Below, piece by piece: positions 1 through 5,897 of a stretch of 6,483 bases of DNA (its first letter is position 1; every line of letters starts with the position of its first letter). The translations under genes were made by a program, and so were the position numbers. Where the stretch lies: assembly GCA_039194665.1 (NCBI GenBank), contig JBCCVW010000234.1:1-6483 (forward strand). The letters run 5' to 3'. Under the pieces are notes generated by a model, which worked only from the letters and a program-made list of their open reading frames with translations, was not told where the DNA came from and did not search any database. This DNA comes from JABSQH01 sp039194665. GTDB taxonomy: Bacteria; Actinomycetota; Acidimicrobiia; Acidimicrobiales; Ilumatobacteraceae.

Positions 1-1136
1 ACGCGGTCGCCGATGATGTTGCGCTGGATCTCGTCGGTGCCGCCAGCGATGCCCGACTGGAAGCTGTTGAGCACGATCCGCTGACGCTCGCCACCGGTCT
101 CATCGTCGGGATCCCACGCCACCGAGCCGGGCCCGGCGATCTCGAGTGCGATCTCGCGCACCCGCCACGCAATCACCGAGCCGTAGAGCTTGCCCAGCGA
201 GCCACCGGGGCCGGGCGTCTTGCCCGCCTTCATCTCGTCGCGCGTCTTCATCGCCACCAGCGACTTGGTGGTCTCCATCGAGTAGATCTCCATCAACTGG
301 TCGCGCACGACGGGGTCGTCGATCTTGCCCGTCTCGGTGGCGGCTTTCAGCAGCAGCTTGTAGTTGGGCTGGTTGATCTTGCCGGCGCCGGCACCGCCGA
401 TCGCCACTCGCTCGTACATCAACATCGCGGTGGCCAGCTTCCACCCCGAGTTCAACTCGCCGACCAGCCAGTCCTTGGGGATACGTACGTCGGAGAAGAA
501 CACCTCGTTGAAGTGCGTGCCCCCATCGATCTGGTGGATCGGGCGGATCTCCACGCCGGGGGCGCGCATGTCGATGATGAACATCGAGATGCCGGCGTGC
601 TTCACCTGCTCGGGATCGGTCCGGGCGACGACCAACCCGTAGTCGGACTTGTGGGCGAGGGTGGTCCAGACCTTCTGGCCGTTGATCACCCACTCGTCGC
701 CGTCGAGGTCGGCCTTGGTCTGCAGGCTGGCGACATCGGAGCCGGCGCCGGGCTCGGAGAACATTTGGCACCACAGGGTTTTGCCCGACACGCAGTCGGC
801 CATGAACCGCTCTTTCTGTTCGTCAGTGCCGTACTCATTGAGCATCGGCAAGCACATGCCGTGGCTGATGATGAACTCTGCGTCGACCATCGGGTAGTTG
901 CCCTTGACCTCGCGCCAGATCTTCTCGTGGGCGAGCGTGAGGCCGCCACCGCCGTACTGCTCTGGGAATGGCACGCCGGCGAGACCGGCTCCAGCAGCGG
1001 CGGCGAGGAAGGCCTTTTGATCTTCGAACGTCGGCGCACTCTTCGGTGCGTGGGCGTCCATGAACTCGACGCACTTGGCGCGGAACGCAGCGGCGTCGTC
1101 GGGGGTGAGCTCGGTCGGGGCGGCGGTGTCGGTCAT
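1..1136 (-). CDS. Acyl-CoA dehydrogenase (FadE type), 3' end cut by window edge
   Basis: Flavoprotein expected to introduce the alpha,beta double bond into an acyl-CoA, the first step of beta-oxidation, with electrons passing to ETF. The window holds 378 residues. The family is usually about 380-400 long, so only the last few are missing. Residues 124-134 (QMFSEPGAGSD) are the FAD/substrate signature of the family's middle beta domain, residues 209-220 (FNEVFFSDVRIP) are a second conserved stretch, and residues 366-378 (GTDEIQRNIIGDR) are the C-terminal signature. The position of the MCAD catalytic Glu (before GT) is Gly365. Glu242 in MYERV aligns by eye with the base used by isovaleryl-CoA and long-chain dehydrogenases, so the enzyme is probably active. 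The start is ATG at 1136, preceded by GAGGAG (plus strand 1144-1149) with 7 nt spacing. It is divergent from marR and the thiolase. The family call is firm. The substrate (fatty, branched or steroid-derived acyl-CoA) cannot be read from the sequence. Confidence 0.95.
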   Translation of the reverse strand, partial: MTDTAAPTELTPDDAAAFRAKCVEFMDAHAPKSAPTFEDQKAFLAAAAGAGLAGVPFPEQYGGGGLTLAHEKIWREVKGNYPMVDAEFIISHGMCLPMLNEYGTDEQKERFMADCVSGKTLWCQMFSEPGAGSDVASLQTKADLDGDEWVINGQKVWTTLAHKSDYGLVVARTDPEQVKHAGISMFIIDMRAPGVEIRPIHQIDGGTHFNEVFFSDVRIPKDWLVGELNSGWKLATAMLMYERVAIGGAGAGKINQPNYKLLLKAATETGKIDDPVVRDQLMEIYSMETTKSLVAMKTRDEMKAGKTPGPGGSLGKLYGSVIAWRVREIALEIAGPGSVAWDPDDETGGERQRIVLNSFQSGIAGGTDEIQRNIIGDR

Positions 1137-1197
1137 CGGGACGCTCCTCAGCAGTGGTGGGCGGGCGGCGATGCAGGGCGCCACCCGAGTTGCGATG

Positions 1198-1226
1198 TTG
1201 CAATACTGTATGGCGTCGTACAGTAT
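1198..1226 (+). promoter_or_regulatory. Candidate promoter of marR-thiolase
   Basis: TTGCAA (1198-1203) can serve as a -35 element. The matching -10 is either TACAGT (1219-1224, 15 bp spacing) or CAGTAT (1221-1226, 17 bp spacing). Both lie in the right arm of the inverted repeat. The expected transcription start is near 1231, which leaves a 20-45 nt leader without a strong Shine-Dalgarno site. Confidence 0.4.
1203..1226. promoter_or_regulatory. Perfect inverted repeat, likely MarR operator
   Basis: The arms ATACTGTA (1203-1210) and TACAGTAT (1219-1226) are perfect reverse complements separated by 8 bp. This AT-rich dyad stands out in a GC-rich intergenic region. The arm centres are 16 bp apart, somewhat more than one and a half helical turns. 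It lies between two divergent genes, one of them a MarR regulator, and covers the candidate -10 elements of both promoters, so a bound protein would block both. That MarR is the binder is inferred from position; MarR family members commonly repress their own divergent promoter region. Confidence 0.7.
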
Positions 1227-1233
1227 GTGTCCA
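1205..1233 (-). promoter_or_regulatory. Candidate promoter of the acyl-CoA dehydrogenase gene
   Basis: On the minus strand, TGGACA (plus coordinates 1228-1233) is followed after exactly 17 bp by TACAGT (1205-1210), a good -35/-10 pair for a primary sigma factor. The -10 hexamer lies inside the left arm of the inverted repeat. Transcription would begin near 1198, giving a leader of about 60 nt that contains the GAGGAG ribosome site. Confidence 0.5.
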
Positions 1234-1274
1234 CACGAACCCCATGATCCGTGTCGTGGGGTCCAGCGGTTCGA

Positions 1275-1814
1275 ATGACCCAGCACCTGACCACCCACGA
1301 ACTCGATTCCCCGCCCTGGTTGCGGGTCGAGACGACCCTGATGGCCACGGCGCGCATGGTTCGTCAGGCCTTCGACTGCCGGCTGGCCACGCTCGATCTC
1401 AATCTCACCCAGGCCAGCCTCATCGCCTACGTCGCCGAGTTCGGCCCCACCAGCCAGACCCGCCTTGCCGATCACCTCGGTATCGGTCGGGCGGCGATCG
1501 GCACCGTGATCGATCAGTTGCAGCGGCGCGGCGTCGTCGAACGAACGCCCGATCCGACCGACCGTCGAGTGTGGCGCGTCGACGTGACCGACAACGGACG
1601 TGCCCAGGCCGGCGCCATCGCAGAAGTCGACGAAGTGCTGCGTGCCGAGCTGCGCTACGGCATCGGTCGGGAGGAGCGCCAGGCGCTCGCCTGGGTGATG
1701 ACCCGTTTGCAACACAACGTCGAGGCGGCGATCGACCGCACGGCCCACCCGACCAGCGTCAACCCGTCTGCCCCTGACCTTTCTACCCCCGACATGAAAC
1801 GGAGTACCCCATGA
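1275..1814 (+). CDS. MarR-family transcriptional regulator
   Basis: A 179-residue winged helix-turn-helix repressor, within the usual MarR range of about 140-180. Residues 18-55 form the N-terminal dimerisation helices. Residues 60-84 (TSQTRLADHLGIGRAAIGTV and onward) hold the helix-turn-helix. Residues 85-110 hold the wing, with the family's DPTDRR motif at 93-98 and VTDNGRA at 104-110. Residues 114-153 are the C-terminal dimer helices, and a Pro/Ser-rich tail of about 25 residues follows. No convincing ribosome site precedes ATG 1275. An in-frame GTG at 1251 would add eight residues, but the ATG fits the domain start better. The stop overlaps the thiolase start (ATGA, 1811-1814), so the two are translationally coupled. 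Its position between the dehydrogenase and the thiolase suggests control of both, probably in response to an acyl-CoA or its precursor; the ligand is not visible. Confidence 0.93.
   Translation: MTQHLTTHELDSPPWLRVETTLMATARMVRQAFDCRLATLDLNLTQASLIAYVAEFGPTSQTRLADHLGIGRAAIGTVIDQLQRRGVVERTPDPTDRRVWRVDVTDNGRAQAGAIAEVDEVLRAELRYGIGREERQALAWVMTRLQHNVEAAIDRTAHPTSVNPSAPDLSTPDMKRSTP
1801..1804 (+). promoter_or_regulatory. Ribosome binding site of the thiolase
   Basis: GGAG lies 6 nt before the ATG at 1811, inside the last codons of marR. It fixes the thiolase start and means the thiolase can be initiated independently as well as by coupling through the ATGA overlap. Confidence 0.65.
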
Positions 1815-2977
1815 CCGAAGCAGTGATCATCGACGCCGTGCGCACGCCCGGCGGCAAGCGCAACGGCCAGCTCAAGGACTGGCATCCCGCCGCCCTTGCG
1901 GCCCATGTGTTGAAGGCGCTCGAAGAGCGCAACAATCTCGATCCTTCCGACGTCGACGACGTGATCATGGGCTGCGTCATGCAGGTCGGTGAGCAGTCGC
2001 TGAACATCGGCCGCAACGCTGTCCTCGCCGCTGGGTGGCCAGAAGAGGTGCCGTCCACCACGGTCGACCGGCAGTGCGGCTCGAGCCAGCAGTCGATGCA
2101 CTTCGCCGCGCAAGGCGTGATGGCCGGCGCCTACGACGTGGTCGTTGCCGCGGGTGTCGAAGTGATGACGCGCACCCCAATGGGTGCGTCGATCGTCAAG
2201 GGCATGGGCTTCCCGTTCCCTCAGGAGCAGCAGGATCGTTACGCCGAGACCGGCCTGCCCCCGCAGGGCATCGGCGCCGACATGATCGCCGTCGAGTACG
2301 GCTTCTCGCGCGAGGATCTCGACGAGTTCGGTGCGCAGAGCCAACAGCGCGCCGCGGTCGCCCGCGACGAGGGACGGTTCGAGAACGAGATCGTGCCGGT
2401 CGAAGTCGAGGTCGAGGGGGACACGCTGGTGATGAGCAAGGACGAGGGCATTCGCGACGGCACGACGGCTGAGACGCTCGGCAACCTGAAGCCGGCCTTC
2501 AAGGAAGATGGTCTGATCACCGCCGGCAACTCGTCGCAGATCTCCGACGGCGCGTCCGCCGTGCTGATCATGAGCGCCGAGAAGGCGGAGGAGCTGGGCA
2601 TGAAGCCACGCGCCAAATTCCACTCGTTCGCCCTCGCCGGCACCGACCCCGTGACCATGCTCAAGGGCCCGATCCCGGCGACGAAGAAGATCCTGGAGAA
2701 GACCGGCCTCTCGATCGACGACATCGACGTGTTCGAGATCAACGAGGCCTTCGCGTCGGTCGTGCTGGCGTGGCAGAAGGAAACCGGCGCCGACATGAAC
2801 AAGGTGAACATCAACGGTGGCGCGATCGCGCTGGGCCATCCGCTCGGCGCCTCGGGAACCAAGTTGATGGCCACCCTGCTCAACGAGCTCGAGCGCACCG
2901 GCGGCCGCTACGGCATGCAGGTGATGTGCGAAGGCGGCGGCATGGCCAACGCCACCATCATCGAACGCCTCGACTGA
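1811..2977 (+). CDS. Acetyl-CoA C-acyltransferase (thiolase, FadA5/FadA6-like)
   Basis: A 388-residue thiolase of normal length, complete at both ends. It cleaves a 3-ketoacyl-CoA with free CoA, the last step of beta-oxidation, or runs in reverse as a condensing enzyme. The nucleophile is Cys89 in VDRQCGSSQQ, the NEAF motif is at 311-314, the active-site His343 sits in GGAIALGHPLG, and the acid/base Cys373 sits in MCEGGG. All three catalytic residues are present. The wording around these motifs recalls the mycobacterial FadA5/FadA6 steroid-degradation thiolases, but this is from memory and does not prove a steroid substrate; plain acetyl-CoA acetyltransferases share much of it. The gene has its own GGAG site and a 4 bp overlap with marR. 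The divergent acyl-CoA dehydrogenase supplies another step of the same cycle. The hydratase and hydroxyacyl-CoA dehydrogenase steps are not encoded here. Confidence 0.95.
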   Translation: MTEAVIIDAVRTPGGKRNGQLKDWHPAALAAHVLKALEERNNLDPSDVDDVIMGCVMQVGEQSLNIGRNAVLAAGWPEEVPSTTVDRQCGSSQQSMHFAAQGVMAGAYDVVVAAGVEVMTRTPMGASIVKGMGFPFPQEQQDRYAETGLPPQGIGADMIAVEYGFSREDLDEFGAQSQQRAAVARDEGRFENEIVPVEVEVEGDTLVMSKDEGIRDGTTAETLGNLKPAFKEDGLITAGNSSQISDGASAVLIMSAEKAEELGMKPRAKFHSFALAGTDPVTMLKGPIPATKKILEKTGLSIDDIDVFEINEAFASVVLAWQKETGADMNKVNINGGAIALGHPLGASGTKLMATLLNELERTGGRYGMQVMCEGGGMANATIIERLD

Positions 2978-3001
2978 GGCGAGTGCGATTGAACGCCCTC
3001 A
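2975..3001 (+). terminator. Weak hairpin after the thiolase
   Basis: TGAGGCG (2975-2981, starting at the thiolase stop codon) pairs with CGCCCTCA (2994-3001) with one bulged C, giving a 7 bp GC-rich stem and a 12 nt loop. No U-tract follows and the next gene starts 17 nt later. It may attenuate or protect the transcript rather than end it, or it may mean nothing. Confidence 0.2.
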
Positions 3002-3017
3002 TCTGAACAGGCATCGC

Positions 3018-3950
3018 ATGGTCAGCAGCGTGCGGTCGTTCGTCGTCGACACCGATGCCGGTTCCGACGACGCGGTCGCATTGCTGCTCGCCATACGCGA
3101 ACCGCAGGTCGAGTTGCGGGCGATCACCACGGTGGCCGGCAACGTGCCCATCGAGCTCGCGGTACGCAACGCGTTGATCACCCTCGACGTGTGCGGCGCC
3201 CCCAGCGTCCCCGTGTTCGCCGGCGCCTCGGCACCGCGGGAGCGTCCGCTCGAGACGGCCCAGCTCGAGCACGGCGCCGACGGGATGAGCGGGGCACCGT
3301 TGCCGGAGCCGTCACGCTCAGCAGCCGATGGGCACGCCGTCGACGAGCTCCTGCAGATCGCCGAGCACGAGCCAGGCCGGCACGAGCTGATGACGCTGGG
3401 TCCGCTGACGAACATCGCCGCCGCCCTCGACGCCGACCCGCAGTTCCTCGACGCGTTCGGTCATGTGTGGCTGATGGCCGGCGCGCCCGATGGCGTCGGC
3501 AACGTCAACGCGCTCGGTGAGTACAACGTGTGGGCCGACCCGGAAGCCGCGTCGATCGTGCTGGCGGCGTCCGGACGCAAAACCCTGATCGGTTGGAACA
3601 TCTCCCGCCTGCACGCGGTGATCACGCCCGATGAGCAGGAGCGCCTGCGCGCCTGCGGGCCACTCGGCGAGTTCGCCATCGACATCAACGGTGATGTCCA
3701 CCAGTACGCGCTGGCCACCGGGCTGGCCGGTATGGATTTCCCCGATCCGGTGGCTATGGCCGTGGCCATCGACCCGTCGATCATCCTCGAGTCGAGCCGC
3801 GAGTGGCTGGTGGTCGGGCTCGACGAACCGACGCGCGGATGCACGTTTCCAGATCGACGCCACGGCGCTGATCCCGCCAACATCCGGGTGGTGTGGAAGG
3901 TCGACGAAGCTGCGTTCAAGCGGCGCCTGTTCGACGCCTGCTGCGCGTGA
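3018..3950 (+). CDS. Nucleoside hydrolase (IunH/Rih family)
   Basis: A 310-residue enzyme of normal family length, expected to split the N-glycosidic bond of a ribonucleoside to free base and ribose in the cytoplasm. The hallmark calcium/ribose motif DTDAGSDDA is at residues 11-19, with Asp13 and Asp18 as likely metal ligands. HGADG at 85-89 carries the base-site His. TLGPLTN at 126-132 holds the metal-contacting Thr region. GEYNVWADPEAA at 167-178 holds the ribose-binding Glu and Asn. FPDP at 241-244 supplies the last metal Asp243. In the well-studied members that Asp is usually preceded by His, a proposed proton donor. Here it is Pro242, so specificity or mechanism may differ. The start is ATG 3018, with only a weak CAGG upstream. 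It lies 40 nt after the thiolase and could share its transcript, though the functions have no obvious link. Purine or pyrimidine preference cannot be judged. Confidence 0.92.
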   Translation: MVSSVRSFVVDTDAGSDDAVALLLAIREPQVELRAITTVAGNVPIELAVRNALITLDVCGAPSVPVFAGASAPRERPLETAQLEHGADGMSGAPLPEPSRSAADGHAVDELLQIAEHEPGRHELMTLGPLTNIAAALDADPQFLDAFGHVWLMAGAPDGVGNVNALGEYNVWADPEAASIVLAASGRKTLIGWNISRLHAVITPDEQERLRACGPLGEFAIDINGDVHQYALATGLAGMDFPDPVAMAVAIDPSIILESSREWLVVGLDEPTRGCTFPDRRHGADPANIRVVWKVDEAAFKRRLFDACCA

Positions 3951-3959
3951 CGCCTGACC

Positions 3960-3991
3960 GGTGACGGGCTCACCCACCGACCGGTACGGTC
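3960..3991 (+). terminator. Two small hairpins after the nucleoside hydrolase
   Basis: GGTGA (3960-3964) and TCACC (3970-3974) form a 5 bp stem with a 5 nt loop. GACCG (3979-3983) and CGGTC (3987-3991) form a second 5 bp stem with a 3 nt loop. They sit just beyond the stop codon at 3948-3950. There is no U-tract and the stems are short, so a terminator role is only possible. Confidence 0.25.
3961..3990 (+). promoter_or_regulatory. Possible promoter of the solenoid-cyclase pair
   Basis: GTGACG (3961-3966) and TACGGT (3985-3990) are spaced 18 bp apart and resemble actinobacterial -35/-10 elements. They would start a transcript near 3997, with a leader of about 38 nt before the GTG at 4035. The elements overlap the small hairpins, and each matches consensus only partly. 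Confidence 0.25.
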
Positions 3992-4034
3992 GAAGGCGTG
4001 GGGGTCGAGTGGGATTGACAGGTCTGGCGGGTGC

Positions 4035-4700
4035 GTGGTGGCGGTGACCAATCCGACGCGCGTGCGTGTGTCGACCGGAAGCGGGCGGGTCGAAGTGGTC
4101 GCCGAGCCGGGTCGACACGAGGTGTGGGCGAGCACGGGCGACGTCGACGATGTCGACGGCCAACTCACGATCAGCGCCGGAAGCGGGCGCGTGCGGGTGC
4201 TCGTTCCCGAGGGCACCGACGTGGTCGTCGGTACGACGTCGGGGCGGGTCGCCATCCGTGGGCGCGTCGGCGATGCCTCCGTCCTCGCCACATCGGGAGC
4301 GATCACCATCGACGACGCGGCCAGCGTCGACGCCCGCACGCGAAGCGGCAAGATCATCGTCGGTCGGGTCGCCGGGGTGTGTCGGGCGAGCACCGGGAGC
4401 GGCAAGGTGCAGATCGATGCCTGTACGGGCGCTCAGATCACGGTGAGTAGCGGGCGGGTGATCGTCCACGGCGTGGACGGCCCCGTCGAGGCGCACACCA
4501 CCAGTGGTCGGATCGACCTCGAGTTGCTCGCTGCCCACGACGTCCACGCCGAGACCGTCTCCGGGCGGATCGCCGTGTCGCTGCCATCGGGGGTGCGCGC
4601 CCATGTGGTCGAGAGCAGTGCGCTCGAGCGTCCTCCCGATGCCGACTGTGTGGTCGTCGCCCGCAGCACGAGCGGGCGCGTTTCTGTCACGAACCGATGA
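4035..4700 (+). CDS. DUF4097-like beta-solenoid repeat protein
   Basis: A 221-residue protein of unknown biochemical role. It is built from a recurrent T-x-SG(R/K)-(V/I)-x-V unit. SG pairs fall at residues 16, 50, 69, 87, 104, 122, 139, 157, 176 and 213, spaced 17-19 residues, or two units where one copy is degenerate (STGD at 33-36 fills one gap). This regular spacing, with alternating Val/Ile, is what one expects of a beta-solenoid with about a dozen coils, as in the DUF4097 'putative adhesin' group. No signal peptide, transmembrane helix or cell-wall anchor is visible, so it looks cytoplasmic. Cys116, Cys130 and Cys205 are scattered. The start is uncertain: GTG codons at 4035, 4038 and 4044 are all usable and no clear ribosome site exists. 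Its stop overlaps the cyclase ATG (ATGA, 4697-4700). A DNA-level 13 bp repeat, at 4075-4087 and 4177-4189, points to growth by duplication. Confidence 0.8.
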   Translation: MVAVTNPTRVRVSTGSGRVEVVAEPGRHEVWASTGDVDDVDGQLTISAGSGRVRVLVPEGTDVVVGTTSGRVAIRGRVGDASVLATSGAITIDDAASVDARTRSGKIIVGRVAGVCRASTGSGKVQIDACTGAQITVSSGRVIVHGVDGPVEAHTTSGRIDLELLAAHDVHAETVSGRIAVSLPSGVRAHVVESSALERPPDADCVVVARSTSGRVSVTNR

Positions 4701-5200
4701 CCAACGCCACGATCGTGTTCACCGATCTGGTGGGCTTCACCGCGTACACCGATGTGTGCGGCGATGCTGCGGCACTGGCGCTGCTCGACCGGCAGACCGA
4801 ACTCGCCCGTGGCGTGGTGGACGCGGCCGACGGACGCGTCGTCAAAGAACTCGGCGACGGGTTGATGTTGTGGTTCGCCGCTCCGCGCCCTGCCGTGGAG
4901 GCGACGATCGAACTCCGTGCGCAGATCGAACGGGCGCGGCGCAACGGAACGTTCGAACTTGCCGTGCGCTACGGCATGCACCATGGCGAGGTGCAGACCC
5001 GCGCCAACGACTACGTCGGACGCACGGTCAATATCGCCGCCAGGGTCACCGACTTGGCCGCGCATGGTGAGTTGTTGGTCTCCGACGACGTGATCGCCGG
5101 CATTGGCACAACGCTGCCCGCGGTGACCTTTCGAGACGTCGGCCCGACTCGTATCCGCGGGGTGGCCGCACCGATCTGGCTGTACCGGCTCGTCGACTAG
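4697..5200 (+). CDS. Minimal class III adenylate/guanylate cyclase
   Basis: A 167-residue protein that is essentially one class III cyclase catalytic domain, converting ATP (or GTP) to the cyclic nucleotide as a head-to-tail homodimer. The catalytic set looks complete. Asp10 in FTDLVGFT and Asp54 in KELGDG bind metal. Lys50 and Asp105 (in NDYVGR) are the adenine-selecting pair, favouring cAMP over cGMP. Asn112 and Arg116 in VNIAAR stabilise the transition state. The assignments are by motif alignment from memory. There is no membrane segment, HAMP, GAF or other sensor domain, so regulation must come from a partner or from expression. The ATG overlaps the stop of the solenoid gene by 4 bp and has no ribosome site of its own, so translation probably depends on the upstream gene. 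The stop codon lies inside a hairpin facing the convergent reductase gene. Confidence 0.93.
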   Translation: MTNATIVFTDLVGFTAYTDVCGDAAALALLDRQTELARGVVDAADGRVVKELGDGLMLWFAAPRPAVEATIELRAQIERARRNGTFELAVRYGMHHGEVQTRANDYVGRTVNIAARVTDLAAHGELLVSDDVIAGIGTTLPAVTFRDVGPTRIRGVAAPIWLYRLVD

Positions 5201-5210
5201 CGAGTCGGTG
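5191..5210. terminator. Hairpin between convergent genes
   Basis: CGTCGACT (5191-5198) can pair with AGTCGGTG (5203-5210) around an AGCG loop: six Watson-Crick pairs and two G-U wobbles. It spans the cyclase stop codon and nearly all of the 19 bp gap to the convergent reductase gene. The position suits a two-way terminator, but there is no U-tract on either strand. Confidence 0.35.
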
Positions 5211-5219
5211 GCGGGGTCG

Positions 5220-5861
5220 TCAGTCGATCGGGTTCGGCCGGTCGCCCGGATTGGGGGCATGGGTGCGCGTGCGCTTCAGTTCGAAGAACTCGTCGATCGC
5301 CGTCATCTCGACCAGCGCGTCCCACAGCCGCAGGCTCTTGTCGCTCGACGGCACGCCGGTGATCACCGGCCCGAAGTAGCCGCCCCAAGATCCGTCGGGC
5401 CGTTCGATGGCGATGATCGGGGTACCGACGTCGGTGCCGACGAGCTCGAGTCCGCGATCCATGCGTGTGCGGATCTCTTCGTCCCATCGCTCGTCGTCGA
5501 ACGCTGCGGCGTGCTTGGTGTCGAGCCCCACTTCGGTCAGTGCATCGGCTGGGTCGAATGGGCGGACACCGTCGTGGTGGATGCGCGCGCCGAACTCGCG
5601 ATAGATGCGCAGCACGCCGCGGTCGCCGTCAGTGGTGCGCACCGATTCCATCACCCGCAGGAGACGGTGGGTGAAGTGCGCCGCCTCGTAGTAGGGGCTG
5701 TCGACTGGGGGATCGTTCTTCCACAACAAGCTGATCGGTTGCCAGGTCACATCGAGCTGACGATGGGGCAGGACTTCGTCGACGAGCCAGCGTGCGGTCG
5801 TCCAGCAGAACGGGCAGGCGGGATCGACCCAGAACTGCACTCGTGTGGGGGCGTGTGTCAT
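5220..5861 (-). CDS. Mycothiol-dependent DsbA-fold reductase, Rv2466c-like
   Basis: A 213-residue thioredoxin-fold (DsbA/FrnE-like) protein. Residues 10-20 (FWVDPACPFCW) carry the redox pair Cys16-Cys19 as CPFC. A helical insertion fills about 55-140. The cis-Pro loop is GTP at 146-148. The C-terminal block includes GYFGPV (161-166) and FFELKRTRT (192-200). These blocks match, from memory, M. tuberculosis Rv2466c, which takes electrons from mycothiol/mycoredoxin, reduces nitro compounds and disulfides, and belongs to the SigH oxidative-stress regulon. Rv2466c has CPWC where this protein has CPFC. No signal peptide is present, so it acts in the cytoplasm. The frame stays open upstream to 6347, but the ATG at 5861 marks the true start: homology begins here and a stress-type promoter lies directly upstream, leaving an almost leaderless transcript with no ribosome site. 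It is convergent with the cyclase and divergent from the ABC exporter. Confidence 0.9.
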   Translation of the reverse strand: MTHAPTRVQFWVDPACPFCWTTARWLVDEVLPHRQLDVTWQPISLLWKNDPPVDSPYYEAAHFTHRLLRVMESVRTTDGDRGVLRIYREFGARIHHDGVRPFDPADALTEVGLDTKHAAAFDDERWDEEIRTRMDRGLELVGTDVGTPIIAIERPDGSWGGYFGPVITGVPSSDKSLRLWDALVEMTAIDEFFELKRTRTHAPNPGDRPNPID

Positions 5862-5870
5862 GTCGGCTGG

Positions 5871-5897
5871 AACGCCATTGCGCACGCAATAATTCCC
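5871..5897 (-). promoter_or_regulatory. SigH/SigR-type stress promoter of the reductase
   Basis: On the minus strand, GGGAAT (plus coordinates 5892-5897) is followed after exactly 18 bp by GTT (5871-5873). This is the known consensus of the actinobacterial thiol-stress ECF sigma factors, SigR of Streptomyces and SigH of Mycobacterium (GGGAAT, 18-19 bp, GTT). The GTT lies 9 nt before the ATG, so transcription should begin at or very near the start codon. Rv2466c, the mycobacterial relative of the gene it precedes, is itself SigH-dependent, which supports the call. Confidence 0.75.
5877..5890. repeat. Perfect 6-2-6 inverted repeat in the promoter spacer
   Basis: ATTGCG (5877-5882) and CGCAAT (5885-5890) are perfect reverse complements separated by CA. 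The dyad lies entirely between the -35 and -10 elements of the stress promoter, where a bound repressor would block it. No regulator is encoded next to it, so the function is unknown. Confidence 0.45.

Noticed and set aside
835..1245. Minus-strand frame covering the start of the dehydrogenase and the intergenic region
   Set aside because: It is a different reading frame of the same strand as the acyl-CoA dehydrogenase, which has a proper ribosome site and full family homology.
1655..2839. Long minus-strand open frame (394 codons) opposite marR and the thiolase
   Set aside because: It lies opposite well-supported genes with intact catalytic motifs. Its translation is rich in Arg, His and Asp with no recognisable domain, as expected for an antisense frame in GC-rich DNA.
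4015..4020. Perfect TTGACA just before the solenoid gene
   Set aside because: The -10 position 17 bp downstream (about 4038-4043) reads GTGGCG and falls inside the coding region, so it cannot be this gene's -35 element.
3318..4604. Long minus-strand open frame (428 codons) opposite the nucleoside hydrolase and solenoid genes
   Set aside because: Low-complexity Arg/His/Asp composition, no motif, and it crosses two real plus-strand genes and their gap.
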